DNA of 64,000 bases from Clostridium sp. BJN0013 (lineage in GTDB: Bacteria > Bacillota > Clostridia > Clostridiales > Clostridiaceae). The notes below the pieces were generated by a model, which made no database searches, was not told where the DNA came from, and was given only the letters and a program-made list of their open reading frames with translations. The stretch spans positions 3,534,001 to 3,598,000 of the forward strand of contig NZ_CP162495.1 in assembly GCF_040939125.1 (NCBI RefSeq), in the 5' to 3' direction. Shown here piece after piece: positions 9,066-18,757 of the stretch; the stretch's first letter is position 1, and the number at the start of each line of letters is the position of its first letter. The position numbers were made by a program, and so were the translations under genes.

Positions 9066-10898
9066 CTATCTTCCCTTATCTCTGTACTCTCTTATTATGC
9101 CCATAAACTCATCTCCCATTAAAGTTTCCTTTTCCATAAGTTTTTCTGATATTTTTACAAGTAATTCTATATTATTTTGAAGAAGTTCTCTAGCTTTATT
9201 ATGACATTGCTTTATTATATTTAAAGTTTCCTCATCAATAATCGAAGCTGTTTCTGCACTACAATTTTGTACTGGACTGCCATTTAAATATCTGTCTTGT
9301 ATGGATTCCAGTGCCATCATGTCAAATCTTTCTGTCATCCCATAAATAGTAACCATGCTTCTGGCAGTTTCAGTTGCTCTTTCAATGTCATTTGCAGCTC
9401 CTGTGGATATACTATTGAAGTTAACCTCTTCTGCGGCCCTTCCAGCCAGCATAACACATATCTGATCTATCATCTCTTCCCTGGTAATTAGATATTTCTC
9501 TTCTATAGGAAGCTGCATTGTGTATCCAAGGGATCCCATAGTTCTTGGCACTATAGTTATTTTATGAACGGGATCTGTATGTTTTAATAGTGTTGCTACC
9601 AATGCATGCCCTACCTCGTGAAAAGCAACCTGTCGTTTTTCTTCTGGGGAAAGTATTCTGTCTTTTTTTTCCTTACCGGCTATAATTAGTTCTACAGCAT
9701 TTTCCAGATCATCCTGAGTTACCTCACACCTGTGATTTTTAACAGTTTTAAGTGCTGCTTCATTTATTATATTGGCAAGGTCTGCTCCTACAGCCCCAGG
9801 GGTGGATTTTGCTATAGCATTTAAATCTACATCCTTTGAAACCCTAACTCCCTTTATATGAACCTTTAATATATCTTCTCTGCCCTTTAAATCCGGTCTA
9901 TCAACTACTACTCTCCTATCAAATCTTCCTGGCCTTAAAAGTGCCTTATCTAAAACTTCCGGTCTATTTGTAGCAGCTAATATTACCACACCCTTTGAAG
10001 AATCAAATCCATCCATTTCCGCCAGAAGCTGATTCAAAGTCTGTTCTCTTTCATCATTTCCTGATATATTTCCTCCCCTGCTCTTACCTATTGCATCTAT
10101 TTCATCTATAAAAACTATGCAAGGGGCTTTTTCCTGTGCCTGTTGAAATAAATCTCTTACCCTGGCAGCACCCATACCTACAAACATCTCTACAAAAGCA
10201 GAACCGGATATGGAGAAAAAAGGAACCTTTGCTTCTCCTGCCACCGCTTTTGCCAGTAAAGTTTTTCCTGTACCTGGAGGACCTACAAGAAGTGCACCCT
10301 TAGGTAACCTAGCTCCTATGGAGGCATATTTTTGAGAGTTATGCAGAAAATCTACTATTTCAATAAGAGATTCTTTGGCTTCTTCTTGACCTGCTACATC
10401 TTCAAAATTAACACCAGTCTCACTTTCGGCATATATCTTAGCAGTATTTCTACCAAAGGACATAACTCCGCTGCCCATCCTTTTACCTAATGCTCCCAAA
10501 ATAACTTTTGCAAAAAACATAAGTATAATTACAGGTAAAATCCAACCTGTAAAAATGTTCTTCATTACAGCATTTTCCTGGGATGCCCCTTCAAATTTAA
10601 TTTTGGCATTATTTAATCTCTGTACCAAATCAGGATCATCTAGTTTTTCCGTATAAAGTATTTTTTCTTCTTCTTCATTTTGCTTATTCTTAAGTGTTAT
10701 GAACAATTTATCTCTTCCTATTTTAACTTGCGATATTTTATTCTGGTTAATATAATTGACAAAATCACTGTATTTTATATGCTCATATTTTAATTCGTTA
10801 AAATATTCATTAACTATAAATACAATTATAATAGCTAACAATGCATAACAAATAAAATATATAAATTTATTGTTTTTGAATTTTTTACCATTCAGCAT
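9066..10898 (-). CDS. ftsH: ATP-dependent zinc metalloprotease FtsH
   Basis: This membrane AAA+ protease degrades misfolded membrane proteins and short-lived regulators. Two N-terminal membrane helices flank a small external domain. The AAA domain has GPPGTGKT (Walker A), [11 protein letters not shown] (Walker B) and [20 protein letters not shown] (second region of homology). The zinc site is HEVGHA with a distal acidic ligand in the peptidase domain. The length, about 610 residues, is normal. The ATG at 10898 is preferred because GGAGG lies 12 nt upstream. The in-frame GTG/ATG at 10922/10919 lacks a ribosome site. Confidence 0.95.
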   Translation of the reverse strand: MLNGKKFKNNKFIYFICYALLAIIIVFIVNEYFNELKYEHIKYSDFVNYINQNKISQVKIGRDKLFITLKNKQNEEEEKILYTEKLDDPDLVQRLNNAKIKFEGASQENAVMKNIFTGWILPVIILMFFAKVILGALGKRMGSGVMSFGRNTAKIYAESETGVNFEDVAGQEEAKESLIEIVDFLHNSQKYASIGARLPKGALLVGPPGTGKTLLAKAVAGEAKVPFFSISGSAFVEMFVGMGAARVRDLFQQAQEKAPCIVFIDEIDAIGKSRGGNISGNDEREQTLNQLLAEMDGFDSSKGVVILAATNRPEVLDKALLRPGRFDRRVVVDRPDLKGREDILKVHIKGVRVSKDVDLNAIAKSTPGAVGADLANIINEAALKTVKNHRCEVTQDDLENAVELIIAGKEKKDRILSPEEKRQVAFHEVGHALVATLLKHTDPVHKITIVPRTMGSLGYTMQLPIEEKYLITREEMIDQICVMLAGRAAEEVNFNSISTGAANDIERATETARSMVTIYGMTERFDMMALESIQDRYLNGSPVQNCSAETASIIDEETLNIIKQCHNKARELLQNNIELLVKISEKLMEKETLMGDEFMGIIREYRDKGR

Positions 10899-11010
10899 AA
10901 TTTGTATGAGCCTCCACATCACTATGACTTATAATTCTAGTTATATTATAACAATAAATGTTTTCTTTCTTAATACTTTATAATATATTTTCAAAGTTAT
11001 TTATTGATAT

Positions 11011-11043
11011 AAAAAAGAAATACTATGAAAATTCACAGTATCT
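11011..11043 (-). terminator. Terminator after proS
   Basis: On the minus strand ATACTGTGAA pairs with TTCATAGTAT (one G-U) and is followed by TTCTTTTTTAT. It lies 60 nt past the proS stop. Confidence 0.75.
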
Positions 11044-11104
11044 CTTTTCATTATAACTATTTACCAAGTCATCTATATCTAGCAGTATTTTCTAAATAAT
11101 TATT

Positions 11105-12535
11105 TTAATATGCCCTACCCCAATAAACCAATTTATCTGCTTTCTTTCCACAGCATACACAATTATCTGAAATATGCTCCTGATTAAACGGAATACACCT
11201 TGAAGTTGCACCAGTAAGTTCTTTAATTTTCTCTTCACACCTGGCATCCCCACACCACATAGCTCTAATAAAACCTTTCTTATTGGTCTGTATATCCTTA
11301 AACTCTTCTATATTTACAGCATCATGTGTATTTTCTTCTATAAATTTCTCTGCTCTTTCCAGCATGAAATTGTGGATATTATCCAATAATGCTGGTATTT
11401 CATTCTGAAGGTCACTCATAGGTACTACTATCTTTTCTCTGGTATCTCTTCTTACCAGTACAACCTGATTTTTTGCAATATCCTTAGGTCCCACCTCTAA
11501 ACGAATAGGTACACCTTTCATTTCATGTTCACTAAACTTCCACCCTGGCATTTTATCACTATCATCAATTTTTACCCGTACAATTTTACTTAATTCTTCT
11601 TTTAATTCATTTGCCTTTTCAAGTACTCCTTCTTTATGCTGTGCTATAGGAACTATAATCACCTGCAGGGGAGCTATTCTTGGTGGAACTACCAACCCAT
11701 TGTCATCTCCATGCACCATTATAACAGCACCTATAACACGGGTGGTAATTCCCCAAGAAGTTTGATATACATACTGTAGTTTACCATTTTTATCTAAATA
11801 CTGTACTTCAAAAGGTTTTGCAAAATTCTGACCAAAATAATGTGATGTACCAGATTGCAGTGCTTTTCCATCGTACATTAATGATTCTATAGTATAGGTA
11901 GCTTCTCCACCTGCAAATTTCTCACTTTCAGTTTTCTGTCCTTTTAAAACGGGAATGGCCAACATTTCTCTGCAGAGATCTTCATATATATTAAGCATAC
12001 TTATAGTTTCCTCTTCTGCCTCTTCTTTAGTAGCATGTATTGTATGACCCTCCTGCCACAAAAATTCTGTAGTCCTTAAAAATGGTCTTGTGGTCTTTTC
12101 CCATCTTACCACAGAACACCATTGATTATATAGTTTTGGAAGATCTTTGTAGGATTGAACTATTTTAGCATAATGCTCACAAAATAAAGTTTCTGAAGTA
12201 GGTCTCACACATAATTTCTCTGTAAGCTCTTCATTTCCTCCCTGAGTCACCCAGGCCACTTCAGGGGCAAATCCTTCTACATGATCTTTTTCCTTCTCAA
12301 GGAGTGACTCTGGAATAAAAAGGGGCATATATACATTTTCATGACCTGTCTCTTTAAATCTTTTATCTAGATAACCTTGGATATGTTCCCACATGGCATA
12401 AGCATAAGGTCTTATTATCATACATCCCCTTACACTTGAGTAGTCAGCCAGCTCTGCCTTTTTTACAATATCCGTATACCACTTAGCAAAATCCTCATCT
12501 CTTGATGTTATTTGCTCTACCAATTTTTTATCCAA
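11105..12535 (-). CDS. proS: Prolyl-tRNA synthetase, type 3 (archaeal-like, short)
   Basis: Class II aminoacyl-tRNA synthetase charging tRNA-Pro. At 476 residues it lacks the editing insertion of the long bacterial enzyme and has the extra C-terminal zinc-binding-like tail of the archaeal type ([18 protein letters not shown]). Class II motifs are visible: [14 protein letters not shown], and [16 protein letters not shown] with the motif-2 arginine. A TTG start at 12535 is chosen because GGAGGT lies 7 nt upstream (12544-12549). The TTG at 12550 would overlap that site. A T-box leader immediately upstream indicates control by uncharged tRNA. Confidence 0.95.
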   Translation of the reverse strand: MDKKLVEQITSRDEDFAKWYTDIVKKAELADYSSVRGCMIIRPYAYAMWEHIQGYLDKRFKETGHENVYMPLFIPESLLEKEKDHVEGFAPEVAWVTQGGNEELTEKLCVRPTSETLFCEHYAKIVQSYKDLPKLYNQWCSVVRWEKTTRPFLRTTEFLWQEGHTIHATKEEAEEETISMLNIYEDLCREMLAIPVLKGQKTESEKFAGGEATYTIESLMYDGKALQSGTSHYFGQNFAKPFEVQYLDKNGKLQYVYQTSWGITTRVIGAVIMVHGDDNGLVVPPRIAPLQVIIVPIAQHKEGVLEKANELKEELSKIVRVKIDDSDKMPGWKFSEHEMKGVPIRLEVGPKDIAKNQVVLVRRDTREKIVVPMSDLQNEIPALLDNIHNFMLERAEKFIEENTHDAVNIEEFKDIQTNKKGFIRAMWCGDARCEEKIKELTGATSRCIPFNQEHISDNCVCCGKKADKLVYWGRAY

Positions 12536-12584
12536 TTTAATTACCTCCAAATTTAATTATAATTTTTATCAATTATTTTAGATA

Positions 12585-12856
12585 CAAAAAAGCCTCCAAT
12601 CCCATAAAGGGACCGAGGTTATATCGGCGGTACCACCCTGATTAGTATATCTGCTGATACTAAATATACTTAATATACTCACTTAAAATTTTAACGGTCA
12701 TCACCGCTGTATTCTAATAATTAAAATACAGAAACTCCAGGGCAGGTTCAAAATAATTCTTTAAAAACTTTCACCATATGTTTCCTCTCTCAAAAAGAAT
12801 ATAAAATTTACTAATCCCCTTCTTTGCATTTTTAATATTCAATTAAATGCAATAAC
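12585..12856 (-). ncRNA. T-box leader of proS
   Basis: On the minus strand the T-box sequence AGGGTGGTACCGCCG (12625-12639) is followed by the terminator stem CCTCGGTCCC / GGGATTGGAGG and TTTTTTG. The T-box is a variant of the usual AGGGTGGTACCGCG. About 150 nt upstream, the stem-I region contains GAACCTGCCC and GGTGATGACC. The specifier codon could not be assigned with confidence, but proline is expected from the downstream gene. Uncharged tRNA-Pro should stabilise the antiterminator and allow proS transcription. Confidence 0.9.
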
Positions 12857-12863
12857 ATTTTAT

Positions 12864-12892
12864 ATAATAGGTTATAAAAAATTTATTGTCAA
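12864..12892 (-). promoter_or_regulatory. Sigma-A promoter of the T-box-proS unit
   Basis: TTGACA, a 17-nt spacer and TATTAT on the minus strand, just upstream of the T-box leader, are a near-consensus vegetative promoter. Confidence 0.75.
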
Positions 12893-12969
12893 TATATTTT
12901 TTCAACAATAATATATACACATAAATTATTTAAAAAATTTACATAATAAGCACTAAGGAGGTGTAATTT

Positions 12970-14583
12970 TTGAAATTAAAATATAAATTTAATAAAATTT
13001 TCACCATAGTTATTATTTTCACCCTGTGTATCAATATATTTAATTCAGGTGCAAGTGCTTCTTCTCTACACTCTTATTATATAAAAAATCCAAAAAAACC
13101 TACTCATCTTTATGCAATATATGAAAATAATTTAACTCCAGAAGAAAAAACCATGATAGCTACCCTGCAGGGAGTACTATCAAATAGTTCATATTCCCAG
13201 ATATATATTTTAAGCAAAAGTCACCCTGATTACAATATATGGCTGGATGACTTAAAACAAAACTATGGGGTAACTTATGATATAGTAAAAGATCCCTGGT
13301 ATTTGTTGGACAAATTTAAATCACATGTAAAAGGATATGTGCTTTACAGTAATTCTTCCTCTAAAGATCCTTCAATAAATAACGCCTGTTCTCTAGCTTC
13401 TTTAAAAAACTACTTAGCCATTGATGAATCTATAGAAAATAAGCTTAAAGATCATGGTATAAAAAAATTAAAAGGTGATTGCAGAAACACTGATAAATAC
13501 TGGGCTTATAATAACCTATGGAATTCTAAATTAAGTCATTCTACTGCAATTGAACTATCTCCAAATAAAAGCATAGCTTTAAGAGATTATGCCATAATGA
13601 ATAAGTGTCTTGTATTTTATGAAGATACCCCTAAAGAATTTCCCCTGCGGGATAAAATATTTAGTTCTATGGAAAAGGACTCTATTTGTTTAGGTTGGGG
13701 ACCAGACGAATATGAAAATGTAAAAGAGGCCTCAAAACACGGTGTGAGCGTCGTTCCCGCAGACTGGTCCTATAATTTAACTGTACTTAGTGCATTTCCT
13801 TCCACACCTATAACCCAAAAAGGTACTTCTTTAAATAATTTTTCTTCAAAGAATAACCACTATGTAACATTTATTATGTCAGATGGTGATAACCAACAGT
13901 GGACCCTTGGAAGCAACTATAGTTCTGAAAAATGGTACGGTTCTTCCAGCCGCGGCAAATTCAACATGGGATTTACCATAAGTCCTTCCATATATGAATT
14001 AGCCCCTACTGCATTTAAGCTGTATTATAAAAGTGCCACTTCAAATACCTATAATGATAATTTTATTGTATCTCCTTCTGGAAGTGGGTATATGTATCCC
14101 AGTGAATTCAAAGAAGATGCTCTTAAACTAAATATTAAAAGATTGAACAATTATATGAAAAATGCAGATCAAAAATACGTGTCAATTTTAGATAACTGGT
14201 CTTTTGATAATATAGATCTATGGAATAAGTATACTATATATCCTAATATACAAGGTATATTTTATTTAAATTATCACAGACAGGATGATTATAAAGGAAA
14301 GATCCTTTGGAGCAATGGTAAACCAATAGTATCATGTAGAAATCTTCTATGGGCTAAACTAGAAGAAAACAACACTTTAATTGAAAAGATTAATTCTTAT
14401 GTAGAGCAAGGATATACTGATATAGCCAACCCCAATGCCTATACTTTCGTATATGTGCATGCCTGGAGTAAAACTATGAAAGATGTTGAAAAAGTTATAG
14501 ATGAATTAAATAAAAATCCTAAAATAAAAGTAGTTACACCGGATATTTTCATGAAACTTATAAAAACTAATATTAAACATTAG
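12970..14583 (+). CDS. Secreted GxGYxYP-family protein
   Basis: The 537-residue protein has a Sec signal peptide (KIFTIVIIFTLCINIF, then GASAS). It contains the family name motif as GSGYMYP near residue 375, preceded by conserved ITFTMSDGDN-like sequence (FIMSDGDNQQW). GxGYxYP proteins are putative glycoside hydrolases or carbohydrate-binding wall proteins of unproven activity. A TTG start is used: AAGGAGGTG is 6 nt upstream, and no other start gives the signal peptide. It is divergent from proS and convergent with the deacetylase gene, with a shared bidirectional terminator between. The function in wall polysaccharide handling is inference. Confidence 0.75.
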   Translation: MKLKYKFNKIFTIVIIFTLCINIFNSGASASSLHSYYIKNPKKPTHLYAIYENNLTPEEKTMIATLQGVLSNSSYSQIYILSKSHPDYNIWLDDLKQNYGVTYDIVKDPWYLLDKFKSHVKGYVLYSNSSSKDPSINNACSLASLKNYLAIDESIENKLKDHGIKKLKGDCRNTDKYWAYNNLWNSKLSHSTAIELSPNKSIALRDYAIMNKCLVFYEDTPKEFPLRDKIFSSMEKDSICLGWGPDEYENVKEASKHGVSVVPADWSYNLTVLSAFPSTPITQKGTSLNNFSSKNNHYVTFIMSDGDNQQWTLGSNYSSEKWYGSSSRGKFNMGFTISPSIYELAPTAFKLYYKSATSNTYNDNFIVSPSGSGYMYPSEFKEDALKLNIKRLNNYMKNADQKYVSILDNWSFDNIDLWNKYTIYPNIQGIFYLNYHRQDDYKGKILWSNGKPIVSCRNLLWAKLEENNTLIEKINSYVEQGYTDIANPNAYTFVYVHAWSKTMKDVEKVIDELNKNPKIKVVTPDIFMKLIKTNIKH

Positions 14584-14619
14584 CACCATTATGAAAATAA
14601 AAATATAAAATTGCATAGT

Positions 14620-14660
14620 TAAAGCAAGACATATTATAATTTAATGTCTTGCCTTAATTT
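14620..14660. terminator. Bidirectional terminator between convergent genes
   Basis: AAGCAAGACAT (14622-14632) pairs with ATGTCTTGCCTT (14644-14655), flanked by A- and T-rich tails, so it can end both the GxGYxYP gene and the deacetylase operon. Confidence 0.75.
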
Positions 14661-15446
14661 TTAATTTGTAAGTATTTTTTTGAAGAATCCTGAAGTTCTT
14701 TTAGTGGATATAGAAAAATATAACTCTTCCGTATCTTCCGTTATAACTTTAAATTCATATCCTTCATCTTTATAATAGTCTATTATCTTAGGAAGAGCAA
14801 TACAAGTATTTTTATGCATATAATCACAGTGCATTAAAAGTATAATTGAATTAAGATTTTCTGGGTTAGTGGTAGTCTCTTTAAATAATTTATAAGGAGA
14901 TGTCTTAGCATTAATCCCATCAGAAGCCTGTATGTTCCAATCATATATTTTAAAGTTCTTTTCATGCAACTTTTGTAAAAGCTTATTATTTAAATGCTTT
15001 CTGCTGCCACCTGGAAACCTTATTATGTGACTTTCCACTCCTGTGACCTCTTTAACCATATCACTTGTAATAGTCATCTCTTTAATAAAATTATCATTAT
15101 TTTTATAAATACTATTATATTTATGAGTATATGTGTGAAGCCCTATACTATGTCCTTCACTTGCAATTCTCTTTATTATATTCTCGTTATCCGGTATTTG
15201 ATTTCCTATAACAAAAAATGTGGCTTTTACATTATTTTCCTTCAACGCATTCAAAATATTACCGGTTATATTACTGGGACCATCATCAAAAGTTAGATAA
15301 ATAACTTTTTTTTCATTGGCACTTATGGATTTCTGTGTATCTTGCTTTGCATTCTCTGCCATAACTGCATTTACTCTTAAATTAACTGCTGCAAAAACCA
15401 TAATAAATATCATAACATTTATTATTATGCTGTTTTTATATTCCAA
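14661..15446 (-). CDS. Polysaccharide deacetylase (CE4/NodB), membrane-anchored or secreted
   Basis: A hydrophobic N terminus (residues about 6-27) is followed by the NodB domain. Motif 1 is TFDDGPS. Motif 2 is HTYTHKYNSIY, with the two metal-binding His. RFPGGSR is motif 3, and ILLMHCDYMHKN contributes the late His. CE4 enzymes remove acetyl groups from GlcNAc in peptidoglycan or other glycans outside the cell. The length of 261 residues is normal. The TTG start lies inside the 3' end of the upstream phosphatase gene (22-bp overlap) with GAGAGAGG before it, so translation is probably coupled. Confidence 0.85.
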   Translation of the reverse strand: MEYKNSIIINVMIFIMVFAAVNLRVNAVMAENAKQDTQKSISANEKKVIYLTFDDGPSNITGNILNALKENNVKATFFVIGNQIPDNENIIKRIASEGHSIGLHTYTHKYNSIYKNNDNFIKEMTITSDMVKEVTGVESHIIRFPGGSRKHLNNKLLQKLHEKNFKIYDWNIQASDGINAKTSPYKLFKETTTNPENLNSIILLMHCDYMHKNTCIALPKIIDYYKDEGYEFKVITEDTEELYFSISTKRTSGFFKKILTN

Positions 15447-16363
15447 TCCAATACGCCTACCTCTCTCTCATCCTTTATCCATTGAGACCAGCTGGTATTA
15501 AATCCATCATTATTTTCCTTTACATATTCATAAAAATCTTTTATAAACTCAGATCTTTCTGAAGAATGACTTCCTGGTTTATAGGAAGGCTTAAGAAGAT
15601 TTTTTCCTCCAATTGACACCTGTCTTTCCATTATATCCTCTAAACTTACCTCTTTACCATTTTTCATAATATCATACATCACCATAAAAGTAGTAGTTCT
15701 TCCAATACCGGCTTTACAATGAAAGTGCATCCAACTGTCTCTGGGAAGTTTTTTCACTAATTTTATAAAATAGTCTACCATTTCATCTCTAGGTTTCTCA
15801 TTGTCAGTGACAGATATTCTTATATAAAACATCTTATTCTTTTCTACTAATTCCTTTTCACTTTGCACTTCAGTAGGTATTATTTCCTTATTTTTGATGG
15901 TAATTGGTTTATTTAATTTAATGCTTTTCAATCTCCTTGCTTCATCCTTTAATACTTCTTCTTTTGTCAATCCCTTATTAGCTTTGTTTTTTCCATCTTC
16001 CCCTAGCCAGCTCACTGCAAAATGATTAATAAATCCATGGGATTCCTCTCTTAAATCTACTATAAATATAGGTACATTACCTATAGCCTTTTTCATAAGT
16101 CCTATATTTTTTGTAGTAAATTGTGCACTTCCCGACTCATTTAATGAAGAAAATCCTGTTAAATTCGGGAGATCATCTTCATCTTTAATAGTATCTGTTG
16201 TCTTTCTAAACCTTTTTGGCATCTCATCTTCCCTTTTAGAATCTATTCTAATCTGTACATCTTTATTTTGTGATTTAAAAATACCTTTAGAATATACTAC
16301 AGACATTGATACAAATGATACTGCAAATATAATCAACATAAATATGCTAAGTTTTTTCTTCAT
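15425..16363 (-). CDS. Secreted PTP-like phosphatase (inositol polyphosphatase/phytase type)
   Basis: The protein has an N-terminal signal/anchor (MKKKLSIFMLIIFAVSF) and the cysteine phosphatase loop HCKAGIGRTT near residue 218, preceded by MHFH. The order (VDLRE.SHGF early, then a long N-terminal domain, then the P-loop) matches PTP-like phytases of anaerobes such as Selenomonas, which hydrolyse myo-inositol phosphates outside the cell. A protein-phosphatase role cannot be excluded. ATG at 16363 is chosen because GAGAGGTG lies 6 nt upstream. It forms an overlapping pair with the polysaccharide deacetylase. Confidence 0.78.
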   Translation of the reverse strand: MKKKLSIFMLIIFAVSFVSMSVVYSKGIFKSQNKDVQIRIDSKREDEMPKRFRKTTDTIKDEDDLPNLTGFSSLNESGSAQFTTKNIGLMKKAIGNVPIFIVDLREESHGFINHFAVSWLGEDGKNKANKGLTKEEVLKDEARRLKSIKLNKPITIKNKEIIPTEVQSEKELVEKNKMFYIRISVTDNEKPRDEMVDYFIKLVKKLPRDSWMHFHCKAGIGRTTTFMVMYDIMKNGKEVSLEDIMERQVSIGGKNLLKPSYKPGSHSSERSEFIKDFYEYVKENNDGFNTSWSQWIKDEREVGVLDWNIKTA

Positions 16364-16516
16364 AGATAGCACCTCTCTTAAAAATTAATAGTTAAATTTA
16401 ACAGTATATCTTTTTAATAATTCATATATATCTTTTCAATTTTTCACAAATAATATTACTGAAAGGAATATAAAATATAAATTATATTTCAAATAAATTT
16501 TAAGGAGGATGTCTCT

Positions 16517-16663
16517 ATGGCTAAAGCAGGTACTAGAAGACCTGATCCAAAAGACCCACATGGAACTGAAAGCAATAGAAAAACACACATTAAAAAGAAC
16601 GCCTTAGAACCTGTTCCGGAAATTCAGGGAAAAGCTAAAACCGGAAATAAGAAAGCATATTAA
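16517..16663 (+). CDS. Small basic protein, 48 aa, unknown
   Basis: An ATG 6-7 nt after AAGGAGGATG opens a 48-residue frame beginning MAKAGTRRPDPKDPHGTESN and rich in Lys, Arg, Pro and Asn. There is no membrane segment. The composition (hydrophilic, basic, no Cys) recalls small spore or DNA-associated proteins of clostridia, but I recognise no family. A second tiny gene of similar composition follows after 18 nt, each with its own strong ribosome site, which supports real expression. Confidence 0.6.
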   Translation: MAKAGTRRPDPKDPHGTESNRKTHIKKNALEPVPEIQGKAKTGNKKAY

Positions 16664-16681
16664 TTTAGGAGGTTTAAAATA

Positions 16682-16804
16682 ATGCCAAAAGATAGTCAGC
16701 CTGACAATAAAAAAGCCAGGAAAAGAAAAAGCAAAGGACAGATACCTATTACGGAAGAAGCACAAAACCATAATAAAAATACAAAAAAACAATCAGCAAA
16801 GTAA
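16682..16804 (+). CDS. Small basic protein, 40 aa, unknown
   Basis: ATG follows AGGAGGTTTAAAATA. The 40-residue product starts MPKDSQPDNKKARKRKSKGQ and is very rich in Lys, Asn and Gln. It is likely co-transcribed with the preceding 48-residue gene. It has no recognisable domain. A nucleic-acid-binding or spore-core role is only a guess from charge. Confidence 0.55.
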   Translation: MPKDSQPDNKKARKRKSKGQIPITEEAQNHNKNTKKQSAK

Positions 16805-16850
16805 AGTATTTTAGATGATCACCTAACTTTTTAATCACCAGGAAAATTTT

Positions 16851-16888
16851 CTCCGCATAAATTATTAGTATATTTATTTTATGCGGAG
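16851..16888 (+). promoter_or_regulatory. Hairpin that sequesters the permease ribosome site
   Basis: CTCCGCATAAA (16851-16861) is perfectly complementary to TTTATGCGGAG (16878-16888), an 11-bp stem with a 16-nt loop. The GGAGG ribosome site of the permease gene (16885-16889) is almost entirely in the 3' arm. There is no T-run after it, so it is not a terminator. It should block translation unless melted or bound. Confidence 0.65.
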
Positions 16889-16895
16889 GATGAAT

Positions 16896-18290
16896 ATGAA
16901 TGTTGTATTGACCAATTTGCACTATATATACCTCATTTTTATTTTAGTGATAATCATAGCTATGATTCTAAAAAAGGATATATCTCTCATATGTATAGTT
17001 GGTATTTTCACACTTGGAATATTCTCAACCCATTCTATATATATATCCATTATACAAATTTTCAATAGTCTTATTTATGCTACTAAAGAACTTATGCCTA
17101 CCATCTTTATTATTTCCATAATAACCGCCATGAGCAATGTGCTAGTTGTAGCAGGAATAAATAGAGAATTAGTATCACCTTTTAAGAAAATAATTAAATC
17201 CTACTGGATGTGCTATTGGATCATAGGTATAGTTATGATGGCATTGTCCTGGTTTTTCTGGCCTTCTCCTGCAGTAGCCCTCATAGGTGCGTTATTTTTA
17301 CCTATAGCCAAAAAAGTGGGTCTTCCACCTATAGGAGCTGCAGTAGCCATGAACTTGTTCGGCCACGGTATTGCCCTGTCCAGTGATTTTATAATACAGG
17401 GAGCCCCTAAACTTACGGCAGATGCAGCAGGAATAGGAGTCTCTAGTGTAATATCTGCAAGCATTCCATTAACTATAGTAATGGGAGTAGTAACTACAAT
17501 GACAGCTTTTTATATGCTGAGAAAAGATATAAAAAATAACAAATTGGATACTAACTTTAATAAAGAAGAAGTTGAAGAAACATATGAAGAAAAAAATATC
17601 ATATCATCCAATATATTTAGAAAAATATTAACTATATTAATTATAGCTATATTTTTGGGAGATATAATAATAATGTATATATATAAACTTCAAGGTGGAG
17701 ATGCTACTGCTCTAATAGGAGGAACTTCCTTATTTATTTTAAGCTTTATTTCAATTATAGCTTATAGAAAAAAATCTTTGGAAAATATTACAACTCATAT
17801 TGTAGAAGGGCTTCAATTTGGTTTCAAAGTATTTGGTGTGGTTATTCCTATAGCAGCATTCTTTTATCTAGGTGATTCAGCCTTTATTGAAATATTCGGT
17901 AAGGTATTACCTCAATCTTCCCACGGGATAGTTAACGACCTTGGAATGGCTCTTTCAAATATAGTACCTTTAAATCCACTGCTAGCTTCTGGAACTTTAA
18001 CTGCTTTAGGTGCCATAACAGGATTGGACGGTTCCGGTTTTTCAGGAATATCCCTGGTAGGATCCGTATCCAAATTATTTTCTACTGCAATAGGCGGAGG
18101 AATAGCTACGTTAACCGCCCTAGGTCAAATAGCAGGTATATGGGTTGGCGGTGGAACTATAATACCCTGGGCAGTAATACCTGTGGCTGCTATATGCAAG
18201 GTAGATGCCTTTGAACTGGCCAGAAGAAATCTAAAACCTGTAATTATAGGTTTACTTGTAACTACTTTATTTGCAGCATTTTTGATATAA
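16896..18290 (+). CDS. Multi-spanning membrane permease, ion-transporter/GntP-like
   Basis: The 464-residue protein has about 12 hydrophobic segments split by a charged central loop (residues about 215-235, NKLDTNFNKEEVEETYEE), typical of two-bundle carriers. Gly/Pro/Ala-rich half-membrane segments occur in both halves (WPSPAVALIGALFLP and SGTLTALGAITGLDGSG), as in GntP, CitM and related ion-transporter carriers of organic acids. The substrate is unknown. ATG at 16896 is chosen because GGAGG ends 6 nt upstream. In-frame ATGs at 16881 and 16890 lie on or too near that site. The ribosome site is held in an 11-bp hairpin. Confidence 0.65.
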   Translation: MNVVLTNLHYIYLIFILVIIIAMILKKDISLICIVGIFTLGIFSTHSIYISIIQIFNSLIYATKELMPTIFIISIITAMSNVLVVAGINRELVSPFKKIIKSYWMCYWIIGIVMMALSWFFWPSPAVALIGALFLPIAKKVGLPPIGAAVAMNLFGHGIALSSDFIIQGAPKLTADAAGIGVSSVISASIPLTIVMGVVTTMTAFYMLRKDIKNNKLDTNFNKEEVEETYEEKNIISSNIFRKILTILIIAIFLGDIIIMYIYKLQGGDATALIGGTSLFILSFISIIAYRKKSLENITTHIVEGLQFGFKVFGVVIPIAAFFYLGDSAFIEIFGKVLPQSSHGIVNDLGMALSNIVPLNPLLASGTLTALGAITGLDGSGFSGISLVGSVSKLFSTAIGGGIATLTALGQIAGIWVGGGTIIPWAVIPVAAICKVDAFELARRNLKPVIIGLLVTTLFAAFLI

Positions 18291-18505
18291 TGTATAATAG
18301 ATGAAATTGGTTTAAGAATTAATGTATTTACCATAAATATAACTTAATATACTTTTGTATACTATTGATAATTTTACGGTTATAGTGTAATATTGATACT
18401 GCATTTAGCCGAACATATTTCATTTATTATCTACTTTAAGATAATTAAATTATACTTTATATAAGTATAATGAAAGTGATTTTTTAAAATATGCTTGAAT
18501 ATCCA

Positions 18506-18653
18506 TTTATCCAAACGCTAACATTGCTAATACTCCCATCTTTTTCAAAAGGAAGTAAATATTGTTACACGTTTGGATAAGTTTTTCTAAAGTTCAGATG
18601 GAGAAGAAGTATTCCTCATATACAAACTCTGCTGAACCTCTGAATTACTTGAT
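18506..18653 (+). repeat. Structured repeat copy C upstream of ssrA
   Basis: This copy is on the plus strand. TTTATCCAAACG pairs with CGTTTGGATAA, a longer outer stem than in A and B. The interior has CTAATACTCCC, a T-rich loop, GGAAGTAAATATTGTTAC, and then AAGTTCAGATGGAG / CTGAAC and the shared tail CCTCTGAATTACTTGAT. It ends 27 nt before the ssrA promoter, on the same strand as ssrA. Confidence 0.7.
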
Positions 18654-18679
18654 ATTAGAAATTTTCATATTTAAATAAG

Positions 18680-18744
18680 TTGACTTAATGTAACTTAGAT
18701 GATATAATTTAATACTACATTGGCTTACTGCCATATGTAGTATT
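18680..18744 (+). promoter_or_regulatory. ssrA promoter and 5' leader hairpin
   Basis: TTGACT (18680-18685), a 17-nt spacer and TATAAT (18703-18708) form a near-perfect sigma-A promoter. The leader then holds a perfect 10-bp hairpin AATACTACAT / ATGTAGTATT (18711-18744) just before the mature tmRNA, probably part of the processed 5' precursor. Confidence 0.85.
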
Positions 18745-18757
18745 AAATTATCAACTT

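Noticed and set aside
14994-15296. 100-codon plus-strand frame antisense to the deacetylase gene
   Set aside because: Shadow of a strongly supported gene on the other strand, rich in rare residues and without ribosome site.
18680-18757. 10-bp hairpin before ssrA as a transcription terminator
   Set aside because: No T-run follows and the ssrA promoter lies just upstream, so it is part of the precursor leader.
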